From positions 1,798,001-1,862,000 of the forward strand of contig NZ_WVHL01000005.1 of NCBI RefSeq assembly GCF_009861525.1: DNA of 64,000 nt, written 5' to 3'. The first letter of the stretch is position 1. Every line of letters begins with the position of its first letter. The notes under the pieces are model-generated. The model saw nothing but the letters and a program-made list of their open reading frames with translations. It was not told where the DNA came from and searched no databases. This document shows positions 32,806-41,283 of the stretch, one piece after another. This DNA comes from Pseudomonas sp. LD120. Lineage in GTDB: Bacteria; Pseudomonadota; Gammaproteobacteria; Pseudomonadales; Pseudomonadaceae. Both the position numbers and the translations under genes were made by a program.

Positions 32806-34335
32806 TCAGTGGCGCGAAGGGTGTTCACTCAGCTTTTTGGCGCGGCCCTTCAGCAGTTTCTGCAAGACGGTGGACAGCAGTGGCCAGAACAGCATCACCA
32901 GGGCTGCGCTGGTCAGACTGCCAACCAACGGGTTGGACCAGAAGATCGCCAGTTGGCCATCGGAGAACAACATCGACTGGCGGAATGCGTCCTCGGCCTT
33001 GTCCCCCAGCACCGCCGCCAGCACCAACGGCGCGATGGGGTAACCGAGCTTCTTGAACAGATAGCCCAGGGCGCCGAAGCCCAGCATCAGCACCACATCG
33101 AAAAAGGCGTTGTGCACCGAGTAGGCGCCAATCGCGCAGACCATGATGATGATCGGCGCGATGATCGAGAATGGAATCCGCAGGATCGAGGCGAACAGCG
33201 GCACGGTGGCCAGGACCACGATCAGGCTGACCACGTTGCCCAGGTACATGCTGGCGATCAGCCCCCAGACAAAATCATGCTGCTCGACAAACAGCGTCGG
33301 CCCTGGGTGCAAGCCCCAGATCATCAGGCCGCCGAGCATTACCGCAGCGGTGGCGGAGCCGGGAATACCCAGCGTCAGCATCGGCAGCAGGGCACTGGTA
33401 CCGGCGGCGTGATCGGCGGTTTCCGGGGCGATCACCCCTTCGATCTCGCCCTTGCCGAAGTTATCGCGGTTCTTCGAGAAGCGCCGCGCCAGGCTGTAAC
33501 TCATGAACGAGGCAGCAGTGGGACCACCGGGGGTGATGCCCATCCAGCAGCCCACTAGGGTGCTACGCATCAGGGTCAGCCAGTAACGCGGCAAACGTGC
33601 CCAGGTGCGCAGAATGACCATGGGCGTGATCCGCGCATGCTCGCCACGGAACACCAGGCCTTCTTCCACGGTGCAGAGGATTTCACCGATGCCGAACAAG
33701 CCGATCACCGCCACTTCGAAGCTGATGCCGGTCATCAGTATTGGTTGGTCGAAGGTTAAGCGTAGATTGCCCGACACCGTGTCCATGCCTACCGCGGCCA
33801 TGGCAAAGCCGAGCATCATCGCCACCAGGGTTTTCAGCGGTGGGTTCTTGCTCATGCCGATAAACGTACAAAACGCTAGCAGGTAAACCGCGAAGAACTC
33901 TGGCGAGCTGAACGACATGGCGAATTCGGCGATCCGGGTGGACAGGAAGGTCAGCAGCAGCACCCCGCACAGGGCTCCGATCAGCGCCGAGCTGAAGGCG
34001 GCAGTCAGGGCCTCGGCGGCGCGTCCCTCGCGGGCCATGGGGTAGCCGTCGAAGGTGGTGGCCACCGATGACGGTTCGCCGGGAATGTTGAACAGAATCG
34101 AGGTGATCGACCCACCGAACAACGCCCCCCAGTACATGCACGAAAGCAGGATGATTGCCGACACCGGGCTCATGCTGAAGGTCAGAGGCAGCAGCAGCGC
34201 TACACCGTTGGGCGCGCCGAGGCCCGGTAACACGCCCACCAGGATGCCCAATAGCACGCCCACCACCATTAAGCCAATATGCCCGGGGGTGAGGATCAGG
34301 TTCATGCCTTGCAGCAGGGAATCGAACTCGCTCAT
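32806..34335 (-). CDS. tctA: Tripartite tricarboxylate transporter large permease TctA
   Basis: 509 residues, the standard TctA length, with about 12 helices. The hallmark GVLPGLGAPNGVALLLPLTF near residue 35 and GITPGGPTAASFMSYSLARR, with the Gly/Pro-rich loops of the family, are present. It forms the channel of an ion-driven, binding-protein-dependent importer with TctB and TctC. The ATG overlaps the tctB stop by 4 bp. The substrate is probably a sugar acid or other carboxylate, given the neighbours, rather than citrate. Confidence 0.93.
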   Translation of the reverse strand: MSEFDSLLQGMNLILTPGHIGLMVVGVLLGILVGVLPGLGAPNGVALLLPLTFSMSPVSAIILLSCMYWGALFGGSITSILFNIPGEPSSVATTFDGYPMAREGRAAEALTAAFSSALIGALCGVLLLTFLSTRIAEFAMSFSSPEFFAVYLLAFCTFIGMSKNPPLKTLVAMMLGFAMAAVGMDTVSGNLRLTFDQPILMTGISFEVAVIGLFGIGEILCTVEEGLVFRGEHARITPMVILRTWARLPRYWLTLMRSTLVGCWMGITPGGPTAASFMSYSLARRFSKNRDNFGKGEIEGVIAPETADHAAGTSALLPMLTLGIPGSATAAVMLGGLMIWGLHPGPTLFVEQHDFVWGLIASMYLGNVVSLIVVLATVPLFASILRIPFSIIAPIIIMVCAIGAYSVHNAFFDVVLMLGFGALGYLFKKLGYPIAPLVLAAVLGDKAEDAFRQSMLFSDGQLAIFWSNPLVGSLTSAALVMLFWPLLSTVLQKLLKGRAKKLSEHPSRH

Positions 34336-34865
34336 TTCAGGCTGCCCCCGGCCAGTGCTAGCCAGTCACCCAGGGGGCCGGCGTCCAGCGGCACTTTGAA
34401 CCACAGGGCGAAGATCACGTAGCTGGCCAGTACTGCGCCGAGGGACACACTGCCGATCATCCATTTGCCATACGGCCTGGCCCGCAGCGGGTCACGCCAC
34501 ATGAACCAGGCGATGAACAGCGCCGAGGCCAGGTAGATGCCGATAAAGGACATGGCCGCGACGAACAGGGCGATGGGAATGAATACCGAGAGCACCTGGA
34601 GAAATGCCGTACGGCTGACGAAGGCCAGGTTCAAGGCCCGCCAGCGCAGCCCGGTGAGCAGCATATTGGCGGCGCTGGCAATGCTAAGCAGCAGGCCAAT
34701 ATAGAAAGGGAAATAACCCGGCTCGGGGCCGGCGTCACCCCAGCCGATACCTTGTTCGAGGCTGCCGAGCATCACCAGGGCGCCGGTCAGGGCGGTGAAC
34801 AAGGCTAGGCCGAGCTCGACCCAACGGGTGCTCAGCAATGTCGATGAATCTGCGGAATGGGACAT
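34332..34865 (-). CDS. tctB: Tripartite tricarboxylate transporter small permease TctB
   Basis: 177 residues with four membrane helices (about 15-35, 50-70, 88-112, 140-162). GDAGPEPGYFPFYIGLLL is the conserved G-x-G-x-x-x-F/P loop of the TctB family. Between tctC (76-bp gap upstream) and tctA (4-bp overlap downstream) on the minus strand, as in other tctCBA operons. Confidence 0.9.
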   Translation of the reverse strand: MSHSADSSTLLSTRWVELGLALFTALTGALVMLGSLEQGIGWGDAGPEPGYFPFYIGLLLSIASAANMLLTGLRWRALNLAFVSRTAFLQVLSVFIPIALFVAAMSFIGIYLASALFIAWFMWRDPLRARPYGKWMIGSVSLGAVLASYVIFALWFKVPLDAGPLGDWLALAGGSLK

Positions 34866-34941
34866 GGGGGGTTCCTCTGAAGAACGGCGCGCGCTGGCAC
34901 CGGCGTCGCCATGCTTGCGACGCCGGGCCGAGCGCCGGGAA

Positions 34942-35946
34942 TCAGTGACGCAGCCAACCGGCGTCCTTGAATACTGGGGTGACGCGGGTGGTGTCCTGCT
35001 CGATGTAGGCGGTCAGTGCGTCGCCCTCAAGGAAGGTCGGCACCAGCGCGTTTTGGCTGACGTAGGCCTTGAACTCTGGGGTCTGAGTGACCTGGTGCAT
35101 CAGCTCGACGTAGAACGCCCGCTGCTCGGCTGTCACCTCGCCGGGCATGAATACAGTGCGCGGGAAGCGGTACTGATCCACTCCAAGGCCCTGGGATTGG
35201 CAGGTCGGGATGTCGGCCCAGGAGCGCTCGCCAGCTACTTTTTCCGTGTATTGCATGGGGGCGCGGCTGAAGACGCACAGTGGTCGGACCTGATTGCCGC
35301 GCCATTGGCTGATGCTTTCTGCCGGGTTGTTGAGGTTGCCGGCGATGTGCTTGCCCGCCAACTGGGTGGCGGCTTCACTGCCGCTCTTGAACGGGATGTA
35401 GGTCAGCATGCTGCCGGTGGTGCGGTTGAGTAGCAGGGTCAGGGTCTGGTCGACGTCCTTGGACTGGCTGCCGCCCATGCGCAGATTCGGGTTGGCCTTG
35501 ACCGCTTCATAGAAGCCCCTGGCGTCTTTCCAGGGCGCGTCCTGGTAGGTCCAGAGAATGAAATCGTCTTCGGCCAGGGCCGCCACCGGCGTCAGTTCCT
35601 GCCATTGGTAGCCGAGCTTGGCCACCAGCGGCAGCAAGTAGATGTTGTTGGTGCCGATCACCAGTTTGTGGGGATTGCCCTTGTTCATCTTCAGATCGAG
35701 GAAGGCCTCGGCGCCGTTGCCGCCGCCCTTGTTCAGGACCACGGTATTGACGTCCAGCAGCTTGTGGGTAGTGAGGATCGACTGGATCAGCCGGCCGAGT
35801 TGGTCGGTGCCGCCACCGGGGCCGCCGGCGATGACCATTTCGAGGTTTTTTTCCGGTTGCCAGGTATTGGCCTGTACGGGCAGGGCGCAAAACAGGCTGG
35901 CTGCGAGCAATAGGGATGAGGTGCGACGAACGAAAGTTGAGCGCAT
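34942..35946 (-). CDS. tctC: Tripartite tricarboxylate transporter substrate-binding protein TctC
   Basis: 334 residues from ATG 35946, with a signal peptide of about 26 residues ending PVQA. The Bug/TctC fold is shown by MVIAGGPGGGTDQLGRLIQ (ligand-carboxylate loop), LNKGGGNGAEAF and MGGSQSKDVDQ. It captures a carboxylated solute in the periplasm. First gene of tctCBA, divergent from the PdxA-like gene across 386 bp of regulatory DNA. The ORF extends upstream past the signal peptide without a ribosome site. Confidence 0.9.
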   Translation of the reverse strand: MRSTFVRRTSSLLLAASLFCALPVQANTWQPEKNLEMVIAGGPGGGTDQLGRLIQSILTTHKLLDVNTVVLNKGGGNGAEAFLDLKMNKGNPHKLVIGTNNIYLLPLVAKLGYQWQELTPVAALAEDDFILWTYQDAPWKDARGFYEAVKANPNLRMGGSQSKDVDQTLTLLLNRTTGSMLTYIPFKSGSEAATQLAGKHIAGNLNNPAESISQWRGNQVRPLCVFSRAPMQYTEKVAGERSWADIPTCQSQGLGVDQYRFPRTVFMPGEVTAEQRAFYVELMHQVTQTPEFKAYVSQNALVPTFLEGDALTAYIEQDTTRVTPVFKDAGWLRH

Positions 35947-36332
35947 GGAGAGCCTCTGGTTCTTGTAGTTGTTATGGATGGCTTGTCCGTGGCCGGGGGC
36001 CTTAAGCCTGGTACCGAGTGTGGGAAGCTGGCGGCGCAACGTCTACTCAAAACAATACATATACCGATAGCCTGGAGTTATAGATTGGCGTGTCCGGGGC
36101 CTGAGTGAAGCGCTGAAACCATCGGAATAGAGCCTTATTGAGGCGCTGGGTGAAAACCGCGGTGGTGTTTCGGAGTTCTCTGAAACCCTTGTAGGCATAT
36201 CCTCCAGCTATCGGGGTATCTCAAGTTTTGATTAGACGGTTATCGCCAAGGCACTCGATAGTGCCCCCAGGCGACAGCGTCCCAGTCAAGCGTGGTGGAG
36301 CGCAACGCGCCTTTATCTGTGAGGAATGAAAC
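35947..36332. promoter_or_regulatory. Divergent promoter region between tctC and the PdxA-like gene
   Basis: 386 bp with no gene. CCGATAGCCTGGAG (36064-36077) recurs inverted as CTCCAGCTATCGG (36202-36214), identical but for one missing base, 125 bp apart. That is what paired regulator sites over divergent promoters look like. TAGCCTGGAGTTA (36068-36080) also fits a T-N11-A LysR box. A similar GATAAC pair precedes the MFS gene at 37663. Confidence 0.5.
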
Positions 36333-37337
36333 ATGAGCAAAAGCACGATCGCCATGGTCCTGGGTGACCCGGCGGGCATCGGTCCGGAACTCATCGCCCG
36401 ACTGCTGAGCCAGCCCCAGGTGCGAGCCCAGGCCCATGTGGTTCTGATAGCCGACGAGGGCGAGATGCGTCGCGGCATGGACATCGCCGGCATGGCGTTT
36501 CCCTATCGCTGCGTGAATGCCCTAGAACCCCTGACGTTCAGCGATGACAGGCCGTTGCTGCATGACTTTCGTGGGGCGGCGCAAGGGCCTTTTGCGCGCA
36601 GCGAGCCTAGCTTCGTGGGCGGGCGTTACTGCCTCGATACACTGGAGGCGGCCTTATGCCTGACCCAGAGCGGCGTGACCGATGCCGTGCTGTTTGGCCC
36701 CTTGAACAAGACCTCGCTGCACATGGCCGGGATGGCCCACAGCGACGAGTTGCATTGGTTCGCTGAACGGTTGGGTTTCCATGGGCCGTTCTGTGAGTTC
36801 AACGTTCTGGACAACCTCTGGACCTCGCGGGTGACCTCCCACGTGGCCTTGTCCGCAGTGCCAGGCATGCTCAGCCAGGAGCGGGTGTTGGAAGCCATTC
36901 AACTGATTGATCAGGCCCTCAAGCGCAATGGACTTGAGCGACCGCGGATCGGCGTCTGTGGGCTCAATCCACACAATGGCGACAATGGCTCCTTCGGCCG
37001 CGAGGAACTGGACATCATCGGCCCGGCGGTGAAGACCGCCCAGGCCCTGGGCATCGCCGCCGACGGGCCTTATCCAGGCGACACCATCTTTCTCAAGGTC
37101 CAGGGAGACGCCAGTGCCTTTGACGCGGTGGTGACCATGTACCACGACCAGGGGCAGATCGCGATCAAGCTCATGGGCTTTTCCCGTGGGGTCACGGTCC
37201 AGGGCGGTTTGCCGATTCCGATCACCACCCCGGCTCACGGCACCGCCTTCGACATTGCCGGGCAGGGCAAGGCCAATGTCGGTGCTATCCGTCAGGCCTT
37301 TGAAATTGCCTGTCGCATGGGTGCCCGTCGTCGCTGA
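36333..37337 (+). CDS. PdxA-family dehydrogenase (4-hydroxythreonine-4-phosphate dehydrogenase-like, PdxA2 type)
   Basis: 334 residues (PdxA about 330). Family motifs: GDPAGIGPE at 11-19, GPLNKTSLH near 128, LNPHNGDNGSFGREE with the metal-binding His, MYHDQGQIAIK and TPAHGTAFDIAG. PdxA oxidises 4-phospho-hydroxythreonine in pyridoxal phosphate synthesis. PdxA2 homologues in sugar-acid operons instead oxidise 4-phospho-threonate or erythronate, usually beside a DUF1537 kinase that is absent here. The sugar-acid setting favours a PdxA2-type role. GAGG before the ATG supports the start. A terminator-like hairpin follows. Confidence 0.8.
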   Translation: MSKSTIAMVLGDPAGIGPELIARLLSQPQVRAQAHVVLIADEGEMRRGMDIAGMAFPYRCVNALEPLTFSDDRPLLHDFRGAAQGPFARSEPSFVGGRYCLDTLEAALCLTQSGVTDAVLFGPLNKTSLHMAGMAHSDELHWFAERLGFHGPFCEFNVLDNLWTSRVTSHVALSAVPGMLSQERVLEAIQLIDQALKRNGLERPRIGVCGLNPHNGDNGSFGREELDIIGPAVKTAQALGIAADGPYPGDTIFLKVQGDASAFDAVVTMYHDQGQIAIKLMGFSRGVTVQGGLPIPITTPAHGTAFDIAGQGKANVGAIRQAFEIACRMGARRR

Positions 37338-37359
37338 GCACAGGGTTGCCTTCCTCCCC

Positions 37360-37408
37360 GCATTCCCATGCGCAGGCGTGGGAATGCCCTTCTGTGTTCG
37401 GCTTTTTT
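37360..37408 (+). terminator. Terminator after the PdxA-like gene
   Basis: GCATTCCCA (37360-37368) and TGGGAATGC (37379-37387) pair perfectly over 9 bp around TGCGCAGGCG, and a T6 run follows at 37403-37408. The sequence resembles the 'GCATTCCCACGC..GCGTGGGAATG' elements common after Pseudomonas genes. It implies that the MFS gene has its own promoter. Confidence 0.6.
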
Positions 37409-37451
37409 GAGATCGCTTTTAGCGGCCAGTCCGCCAGCCCCTGCTGCATGG

Positions 37452-37505
37452 CTGATAACCCTATGTGGCAACAAATCACGTTTTTCGATCACCTGCGGTT
37501 ATCGG
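37452..37505. promoter_or_regulatory. Candidate operator upstream of the MFS/dehydratase operon
   Basis: GATAACC (37454-37460) and GGTTATC (37497-37503) form an inverted repeat within the 325-bp gap 37338-37662, which has no gene. The right half extends to GCGGTTATCGG, that is CCGATAACCGC on the minus strand, close to the CCGATAGC repeats before the PdxA-like gene. A common regulator, perhaps the LysR at 31780, is inferred. Confidence 0.45.
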
Positions 37506-37662
37506 TGGATGCCCATAAGTGATTAGCCGCCGGGACGGGTGCTGGCTACAGTCGCTTCATCTGTTGAGCGGCGGTTCGCCATGCCCTCAAGCGATCGAAC
37601 AATGACAAGAAGCCCGCCTTGTCCCTTGTGCAAGGCATGACCGGCACTCAAGGAACAACCAC

Positions 37663-38988
37663 ATGACCTGTCCAGATTCCGCGCTGGCGCTCGCTCGCGC
37701 CATCTCCAAAAGCCGGCTGCGTCTGCTGCCCTTCCTGATCCTGATGTACATCCTGGCCTTTATCGACCGCTCCAACGTCGGCTTCGCCAAGGCGGCGTTG
37801 CAAGCCGACACTGGTCTTGGGGATGCGGCCTTCGCCTTTGGCGCCAGCATCTTCTTCATTGGCTACGCGTTCTTTGAAGTGCCCAGCAACTACATGCTGC
37901 ACCGGCTTGGCGCGCGGGTCTGGCTGTGCCGGATCATGGTCACCTGGGGCCTGGTTTCGGCGGCGATGATGTTTGCCCACAACGCCCAGACCTTCTACGT
38001 GCTGCGCTTTCTGCTGGGAGTGGCCGAGGCCGGTTTCTTCCCGGGAATCATCCTCTACCTCACCTACTGGTTTCCGGCCCAGAGCCGTGGTCAGGCCCTG
38101 GGGTTGTTCTACTTCGGCTTGCCCCTGGCGCTGGTACTGGGCGGTCCGTTGTCGGGCTGGTTGCTGGAGTTCCACGGGGTGTTTGGCCTGACCAACTGGC
38201 AATGGCTGTTTGTGGTCGAGGGACTGATGGCATCGCTGGTGGGCATCGCGGCCTACTTCTATCTGGTGGACCGGCCCGGCGATGCCCGTTGGTTGAGCCG
38301 CGATCAGCAGCAGGCGCTGCACATCGCCCTGGCCGAAGAGGATGCGCAGAAGCAGCACGGTAGCCCCCACGGCTTCCTCAGTGCCTTGCGCAACGGTCGG
38401 GTGCTGCAGTTCTGCCTGGCCTATTTCACTATCCAGATGAGTGTCTACGGCGTGGTGTTCTACCTGCCGACACGGATCTCTGGACTGCTCGATGGCCACA
38501 TTGGGCTGAGCGTCGGCCTGATCACCGCGATCCCATGGGTCTGTGCCTTGCTGGTGACGCGTCTGGTGACCCGCTACGCCGACCGTAGCGGCCAGCACCA
38601 GCGGTTGGCGGTGGTGATGCTGACCCTGGCGGCCTTGGGCATTGCCGCCTCGGCGTTGGGCGGCAGCATACTCCCGGTGATCCTGGCGTTCTGTCTTGCC
38701 GCTGCCGGTTTCGTAGCCGTACAGCCTTTGTTCTGGACCCTGCCCACTGGCTACCTCAGCGGTGCGGCGGCGGCCGGTGGCATCGCCCTGATCAACTCGA
38801 TTGGCAACCTCGGCGGTTTTGTTGCACCGAATCTCAAGACTCTGATGGAAGCTCAATTTGCCGATACCCGCGCCGGCATGCTCGCCCTGGCCCTGTTGGG
38901 CATCCTCGGCGCCATCCTGCTCGCACGGCTCAGTACCCGGCAGACCCCGAGCGCTCCCCAACAGCTCACATCGGCTCAGCTCGATTGA
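37663..38988 (+). CDS. MFS transporter of the anion:cation symporter family (sugar-acid uptake)
   Basis: 441 residues with 12 helices. ILMYILAFIDRSNVGFAKAAL in helix 1, GYAFFEVPSNYMLHRLGAR and RFLLGVAEAGFFPGIILYL are the ACS-family motifs seen in glucarate, galactonate and rhamnonate carriers. It is followed by the dehydratase gene at 30 bp, so both belong to one operon with the two downstream enzymes. Probable proton symport of a five- or six-carbon aldonate. Substrate is inferred from the dehydratase. Confidence 0.88.
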   Translation: MTCPDSALALARAISKSRLRLLPFLILMYILAFIDRSNVGFAKAALQADTGLGDAAFAFGASIFFIGYAFFEVPSNYMLHRLGARVWLCRIMVTWGLVSAAMMFAHNAQTFYVLRFLLGVAEAGFFPGIILYLTYWFPAQSRGQALGLFYFGLPLALVLGGPLSGWLLEFHGVFGLTNWQWLFVVEGLMASLVGIAAYFYLVDRPGDARWLSRDQQQALHIALAEEDAQKQHGSPHGFLSALRNGRVLQFCLAYFTIQMSVYGVVFYLPTRISGLLDGHIGLSVGLITAIPWVCALLVTRLVTRYADRSGQHQRLAVVMLTLAALGIAASALGGSILPVILAFCLAAAGFVAVQPLFWTLPTGYLSGAAAAGGIALINSIGNLGGFVAPNLKTLMEAQFADTRAGMLALALLGILGAILLARLSTRQTPSAPQQLTSAQLD

Positions 38989-39018
38989 TCACTCCCCACG
39001 CCTGCAAGGAATCCCCAT

Positions 39019-40194
39019 ATGAAAATCAAAGCGATCCGTACCCGCGTCTTCGAATGGAAAGGCAGCGTGGTGCCGCCCCAGGCGCACTTCTGCACCAATG
39101 CCTCGGACATCCTTTTCGAGCGAGGCGATGCCATGGGCTCGTTCCGCTTCCACGGCTGGCTGGTGGTGGAAGTGGAAACCGACAACGGTCTGCTGGGTAT
39201 TGGCAATTGTGCCCTGGCGCCACGGGTGGCCAAGGAAATCATCGACACTTACCTGGCGCCGATCGCCATCGGCGAGGACCCCTTCGACAACGAATACATC
39301 TGGCAGAAGATGTACCGCCAGAGCCACGCCTGGGGGCGCAAGGGCATCGGCATGGCGGCGATTTCGGCGATCGACATCGCCCTTTGGGACATTATGGGCA
39401 AGGCGGTGAACAAGCCGGTGTTCAAGCTGCTGGGCGGACGCACCAAGGACCAGATCTGGACCTACGCTTCCAAGCTCTACGCCAATGACAACCTCGAGCT
39501 GTTCCTCGAAGAGGCCCAGGGCTATCTCAGCCAAGGATTCACCGCGCTGAAGATGCGCTTCGGCTACGGCCCCAAGGACGGACCGGCGGGCATGCGCCGT
39601 AATATCGAGCAGGTGCGCGCCCTGCGTGAGCTGACCGGCCCCGACGTGGACATCATGCTCGAGTGCTACATGGGGTGGACCCTAGAGTACGCCCGGCGCA
39701 TGTTGCCCAGATTGGCAGAGTTCGAGCCGCGTTGGCTGGAGGAGCCGGTGATCGCCGACGACCTTGAAGGCTACGTCGAGCTGAAAAAGATGGGCATCAT
39801 GCCGATCTCCGGCGGTGAGCACGAGTTCACCTCTTACGGTTTCAAGGACTTGCTGGAGCGCCGTGCGGTGGACGTGATCCAGTACGACACCAACCGCGTC
39901 GGCGGCATCACTGCCGCACGTAAGATCAACGCCATGGCCGAAGCCTGGTCGGTGCCGGTGATCCCTCATGCCGGGCAGCTGCACAACTACCATTTGACCC
40001 TGTCCACCACAGCCTCGCCGATGGCTGAGTTTTTTCCGGTGTTCGACGTCGAGGTGGGCAACGAACTCTTTTACTACGTGTTCAAGGGCGAGCCGCAGCC
40101 GGTCAAGGGCTATATCCAACTCGACGACCGCACGCCGGGCCTGGGCCTGGAAATCTCCGAAGATCATCTGAGTGAATTCAACATCATCGAATAA
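39019..40194 (+). CDS. Sugar-acid dehydratase, rhamnonate-dehydratase-like enolase superfamily
   Basis: 391 residues of the mandelate-racemase subgroup. Magnesium ligands are Glu215 (MLECYMG), Glu241 (LEEPV) and Glu267 (GGEHEF). The barrel acid/base region is ALKMRFGYGPKDG, similar to GGKMPTHWGPHDG of L-rhamnonate dehydratase, with PHAGQLHNYH (His317) near the C-end. The L-rhamnonate and L-lyxonate dehydratases share these features. It would remove water from an aldonate to give a 2-keto-3-deoxy sugar acid. The neighbours (FAH and semialdehyde dehydrogenase) favour a C5 substrate such as L-lyxonate, which is inference. Confidence 0.83.
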   Translation: MKIKAIRTRVFEWKGSVVPPQAHFCTNASDILFERGDAMGSFRFHGWLVVEVETDNGLLGIGNCALAPRVAKEIIDTYLAPIAIGEDPFDNEYIWQKMYRQSHAWGRKGIGMAAISAIDIALWDIMGKAVNKPVFKLLGGRTKDQIWTYASKLYANDNLELFLEEAQGYLSQGFTALKMRFGYGPKDGPAGMRRNIEQVRALRELTGPDVDIMLECYMGWTLEYARRMLPRLAEFEPRWLEEPVIADDLEGYVELKKMGIMPISGGEHEFTSYGFKDLLERRAVDVIQYDTNRVGGITAARKINAMAEAWSVPVIPHAGQLHNYHLTLSTTASPMAEFFPVFDVEVGNELFYYVFKGEPQPVKGYIQLDDRTPGLGLEISEDHLSEFNIIE

Positions 40195-40200
40195 GCCTGG

Positions 40201-40222
40201 GGCGCCGCTTATGGGCGGCGCC
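40201..40222 (+). other. Intercistronic hairpin between the dehydratase and FAH genes
   Basis: GGCGCCGC and GCGGCGCC pair perfectly (8 bp) around TTATGG. There is no T-run, so it probably protects or modulates the message within the operon. Confidence 0.5.
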
Positions 40223-40246
40223 GTGGCGAGCTGTGGGAGAACGAAC

Positions 40247-41242
40247 ATGCGCCTGATTCAGTTTGAAAACAGCGCCGGCCAGCGTCAGGTCGGTGTGATC
40301 GAAGACCAACAGTTGCGGGTGCTACGCAACACCGTCAGCACTCGCGAACTGGCCCTGGCGGCAATCCGCAACCAGCGCAGCCTGCAACAGGAAGCCCATC
40401 AGCGAGGCAGCGATCCGGGCCCGGACTACGGGCAGTTGTTGCAGTTGGGCCGGGTCCTGCCGCCGCTGGACCATGAAGACCCGGCTCATTGCCTGATCAG
40501 TGGTACCGGACTGACCCATCTGGGCAGTGCGTCGACCCGGGACCAGATGCACCAACAGGACGCTGGGGCAGATACCGGCATGACCGACACCCTGCGCATC
40601 TTCAAATGGGGGTTGGCGGGCGGCAAGCCCGAAGCCGGGCAGGCGGGTGTCCAGCCGGAGTGGTTCTACAAGGGCGACGGCAGCATCGTTGTACGCCCTG
40701 GCGCGGACTTTCCGTTGCCGGTCTTTGCCGAGGATGCCGGTGAGGAGCCGGAGCTCACTGGCCTTTATGTGATTGGCGATGATGGCCTGCCTTACCGCGT
40801 GGGTTACGCCTTGGGCAATGAGTTTTCCGATCATCTGATGGAACGGCGCAACTACTTGTATCTGGCCCATTCCAAACTGCGTCACTGTGCTTACGGTCCA
40901 GAGTTGCGGGTCGGAGAGCTGCCTAGCCATCTGCAGGGCAGCAGCCGCATCGTGCGTGGCGGTCAGGTGCTCTGGGAGAAGGCGTTTCTCACGGGTGAAG
41001 GCAACATGTGCCACAGCCTCGCCAACCTCGAATATCACCACTTCAAGTACACCCAGTTCCTGCGCCCCGGTGACGTTCACGTGCACTACTTTGGTACCGC
41101 CACGCTGTCCTTTGCCGACGGCGTGCGGCCCCGTCCCGGCGATCGTTTCCAGATCAGCCTTGAAACCTTCGGCGCGCCACTGGAAAACGGCATCGGCGAG
41201 AGTGCCCAGCCCTTGGCCATCGGTCAGGTTCGCCCCCTTTGA
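40247..41242 (+). CDS. FAH-fold 2-keto-3-deoxy sugar-acid dehydratase (AraD1-like)
   Basis: 331 residues from ATG 40247 with GGGAGAACGAAC upstream. This is the fumarylacetoacetate-hydrolase fold of the AraD1 branch: ISGTGLTHLGSASTRDQMH near residue 83, FYKGDG and GYALGNEFSDHLMERRNYLYLAHSK, which hold the acidic metal ligands, and HVHYFGTATLSFADG. Members convert 2-keto-3-deoxy-pentonate to 2-oxoglutarate semialdehyde. That fits the enzymes encoded on either side. The TGA is followed at 41 bp by the dehydrogenase start. It could alternatively be a hydrolase or aldolase, but the context argues for dehydration. Confidence 0.8.
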   Translation: MRLIQFENSAGQRQVGVIEDQQLRVLRNTVSTRELALAAIRNQRSLQQEAHQRGSDPGPDYGQLLQLGRVLPPLDHEDPAHCLISGTGLTHLGSASTRDQMHQQDAGADTGMTDTLRIFKWGLAGGKPEAGQAGVQPEWFYKGDGSIVVRPGADFPLPVFAEDAGEEPELTGLYVIGDDGLPYRVGYALGNEFSDHLMERRNYLYLAHSKLRHCAYGPELRVGELPSHLQGSSRIVRGGQVLWEKAFLTGEGNMCHSLANLEYHHFKYTQFLRPGDVHVHYFGTATLSFADGVRPRPGDRFQISLETFGAPLENGIGESAQPLAIGQVRPL

Positions 41243-41283
41243 ACCTTCAGCCACCGGCCCCGGCGCCGGTCAAGGAAAACCCC

